A stretch of 64,000 bases of DNA from Terriglobia bacterium (GTDB lineage Bacteria; Acidobacteriota; Terriglobia; Bryobacterales; UBA6623), in contig VXRL01000031.1 in NCBI GenBank assembly GCA_009838515.1, positions 36,763-100,762 of the forward strand. The letters run 5' to 3'. Below are positions 62,614-64,000 of the stretch, piece after piece. Both the position numbers and the translations under genes were made by a program. Position 1 is the first letter of the stretch. The number at the start of each line of letters is the position of its first letter. The notes under the pieces were generated by a model. The model saw only the letters and a list, made by a program, of their open reading frames with translations. It did no database searches and was not told the origin of the DNA.

Positions 62614-63000
62614 GCCTCATGGTATCCGAGGCACCGGTCAGACTCTTTGCCGGGAGATGCGAATTCAGGCGCCGAACTGATCCCGGGTCGTTGCCAAGGT
62701 CGTCGGGCACGGACTATTGATCAGACACCCCTCGGCCCGGCTGTCGACGTCGAACCTGACCCCTGCCTCTTGCGACCGACCCAATCCGAGAAAGCATAGG
62801 CGGTTACGGACTGAGGCCGGAGGCATTCGCTCGTAGGCTCTGACAAGCGGGCTTTCTGTCGTGACGAATGACGGGGTCGGGGCGGAGGTCGCGTCCACCA
62901 TCGGAGTGGAGGTGCGTTTGCTTGAACGAACTCCGTATCGGCGTTCAGTCGTGGTCGTGTCTGTCAACGTCACGGACCGAACCTCCGGGAGATCGATATC
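62614..63000. other. Gap without a supported gene
   Basis: About 390 bases between the serine hydrolase and the toxin-antitoxin promoter. Open frames on both strands are Ser/Arg/Pro-rich and overlap each other, with no family resemblance. I see no tRNA, repeat or attachment site. Confidence 0.4.
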
Positions 63001-63028
63001 GACCAATGGATAGGCCTATAATTTGGTC
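63001..63028 (+). promoter_or_regulatory. Symmetric operator/promoter of the Phd/ParE pair
   Basis: A two-level palindrome with a single centre: GACCAA (63001-63006) with TTGGTC (63023-63028), and ATAGGCCTAT (63010-63019) between them. A TATAAT -10 box (63017-63022) lies inside. An AAGGAG ribosome-binding site follows, then the antitoxin ATG at 63043. This is what autoregulated Phd-type operons show. Confidence 0.7.
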
Positions 63029-63042
63029 TAAGGAGTGTCCTC

Positions 63043-63348
63043 ATGACCGCAGTGCCGCTGTCGCAAGCCAAGACTCACCTCGCCAAGCTGCTAGCCGAGG
63101 TGGAGGAACTCGGCGAAGAAGTGGTCCTTACCCGATCCGGACGTCCAGTAGCAGTGCTGCTTTCGCTGACCGAATACGAAGGGCTGCTCGAAACATTGGA
63201 GATCCTAGGCGACCGGGACTTCTCAAAGCAGATCGAACTTGGGTTGAAAGAGGCGGTTTCGGGAGAGTTGCTGAGCCACGAGGAAGTGTGGGATGGCTTG
63301 GACCCTGGTCTACAGCGCGAGTGCCGCGCGGGAAATCAGGAAGATTGA
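63043..63348 (+). CDS. Phd/YefM-type antitoxin
   Basis: 101 residues. The N-terminal Phd/YefM fold reads VPLSQAKTHLAKLLAEVEEL then EEVVLTRSGRPVAVLLSLTEYEGLL, a DNA-binding domain that represses its own promoter. The C-terminal segment, which normally wraps around the toxin, follows. It overlaps the toxin gene by 56 bases, a common arrangement that keeps antitoxin first and coupled. The palindrome just upstream is the likely binding site. Confidence 0.9.
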   Translation: MTAVPLSQAKTHLAKLLAEVEELGEEVVLTRSGRPVAVLLSLTEYEGLLETLEILGDRDFSKQIELGLKEAVSGELLSHEEVWDGLDPGLQRECRAGNQED

Positions 63349-63565
63349 TCCGGCCGTTCGACGGCGTATCGCTGCCGCTCTACGGAAGCTCCGCGAGGAG
63401 CCTGACCGTGGGAAGCCGCTGCACTTCTCCCTCCGAGGTCTGCGGAGCTGGCGAACGGGAGACTATCGAATCGTGTATCGCGTGGTCGAAACCCGCATTG
63501 AAGTACTCATAGTGGCGATTGGCCACAGGCGGGATGTCTACAGCAAGCTGCACGCTGCGCTATAG
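63293..63565 (+). CDS. RelE/ParE-family toxin
   Basis: 90 residues. The RelE/ParE core appears as WTLVYSASAAREIRKIDPAVRRRI, LREEPDRGKPL, LRGLRSWRTGDYRIVYRVVE and AIGHRRDVYSKL. These toxins cleave mRNA on ribosomes or poison gyrase. The basic RxxDYRIVY stretch and the GHRRDVY ending fit the RelE mRNase side. It is the second gene of the operon, overlapping the antitoxin by 56 bases. Confidence 0.9.
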   Translation: MAWTLVYSASAAREIRKIDPAVRRRIAAALRKLREEPDRGKPLHFSLRGLRSWRTGDYRIVYRVVETRIEVLIVAIGHRRDVYSKLHAAL

Positions 63566-63603
63566 ATCGTCCGCACAGGACAAGGACACGACGCGGCATT
63601 GCT

Positions 63604-63810
63604 GGGGAACCGAATCAGCGTCTTGGGTTCCACAACCTCTTCCGCCAACTTGGTGCCGCACTCTCCAGAGCCATCCACATCTCGGCTCGGTCGCAGGAGC
63701 AGCGCGACAAGCATCTGGCCTGGGACGCCCGCACGCGCGGGGCGGGGATTCGGAAAGTCGTGTCGAATGATCGGTTTCTGCTGCCGCCGCAGGTCCGGCC
63801 GGTGCAGTAG
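63604..63810 (+). pseudogene. Remnant resembling DUF4338/DruA-type protein
   Basis: An open stretch of about 69 codons ending at TAG 63810, without a start. Its translation has SRAIHISARSQEQRDKHLAWD followed by RKVVSNDRFLLPPQVRPVQ. This resembles the DUF4338 pattern of an IGW/RDxxLAW region then R-x-x-V-V-N-N-x-R-F-L-I-L-P-x-V. The canonical NLASH continuation is missing, so it looks decayed. DUF4338 proteins occur in mobile elements and as DruA of Druantia defence. By-eye match only. Confidence 0.4.
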
Positions 63811-64000
63811 GACCCTTTCGACGATCGACGCCGTATCCTGCCTCTTGGCCAAGCTGTGAACGTTCAGGCAGCTGGCTCGTGACCCGCGTATTCGAATACG
63901 TCTGAAAGAAGGGCGGGGGGGGGGGGTGGCCACCCCCCCCCCCGGCCGTGGCTCCGCAGGGCAGTAACCGAGGGAGCCGGCGGCGGGGGCGGAAGGACGC
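63811..64000. other. Window end: no gene; poly-G/poly-C palindrome
   Basis: No ORF of interest. The stretch holds a perfect palindrome of poly-G and poly-C runs described under its own entry; the following 55 bases are GC-rich with no recognised feature. Confidence 0.4.
63915..63943. repeat. Poly-G/TGGCCA/poly-C palindrome
   Basis: A run of 12 G (63915-63926) is followed by TGGCCA and then 11 C (63933-63943), so the two arms are complementary around TGGCCA. It could be a genuine strong hairpin, but runs this long are rare in bacteria and typical of sequencing or assembly artefacts at contig ends. Confidence 0.6.

Noticed and set aside
62665..63006. Leftward ORF of 113 codons
   Set aside because: Low-complexity Thr/Ser/Arg composition; it would cover the toxin-antitoxin promoter.

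Overview
The window is a GC-rich bacterial chromosomal segment, densely coded on both strands. No rRNA, tRNA or CRISPR array was seen. The gene mix suggests a member of Acidobacteriota, in or near the Bryobacterales/Solibacteres. It includes several secreted sulfatases, a PVC-type cytochrome, FG-GAP/ASPIC (CRTAC1-like) proteins, a multiheme cytochrome with TPRs, and a DUF4159-vWA-MoxR-DUF58-BatA-DUF4175 operon. This placement is inference from gene content; no phylogenetic marker was tested.

Layout. 1-6.7 kb: the N-terminus of rimO, then rpiB, an ExbB-like/DUF2149 pair, ornithine aminotransferase, an orphan sugar-type binding protein, a small cupin-like protein and an S41 protease. 6.7-8.4 kb: an RpoD-type sigma factor with a readable promoter, followed by two strong hairpins. 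8.5-22.8 kb: one long same-strand operon built around a MoxR ATPase and several vWA proteins. It also carries a caspase/legumain-like protein whose expected catalytic cysteine is serine, and a TPR zinc-peptidase-like protein. 22.8-28.3 kb: a histone-deacetylase-family hydrolase, a sensor kinase/response regulator pair, and an MsrP/sulfite-oxidase-like molybdoenzyme coupled to an alkaline-phosphatase-superfamily protein. 28.4-28.95 kb: an AhpD/peroxidase-related gene with an in-frame TGA exactly where the second cysteine of the CxxC site belongs, followed by a SECIS-like hairpin. It is a strong selenoprotein candidate and the most interesting item here. 29-49 kb: an accessory catabolic region with five sulfatases (different export signals and active-site variants), a PVC-type cytochrome, a triple RidA fusion, a NIPSNAP duplication, tandem LCM-type methyltransferases, a kelch protein, and an SPFH/ribbon-helix-helix pair with an operator-like promoter. 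49.4-57 kb: a translationally coupled operon of TPR/FG-GAP/ASPIC, pentaheme cytochrome/TPR, and CRTAC1-like lipoprotein. 57-64 kb: an orphan HsdR-N nuclease, acyl-CoA dehydrogenase, small metallopeptidase, PmoA-like protein, serine hydrolase, a Phd/ParE toxin-antitoxin pair with a symmetrical operator, and a remnant resembling DUF4338/DruA. A long poly-G/poly-C palindrome near the end may be an assembly artefact.

Functionally, the accessory half looks like a periplasmic/extracytoplasmic degradation and electron-transfer programme: desulfation of sulfated organics, cytochrome-linked oxidation and clean-up enzymes. The MoxR operon probably serves envelope-associated protein assembly or stress functions. 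No formylglycine-generating enzyme, sel genes, or transporter partners for the binding protein are present in the window, so those must lie elsewhere.
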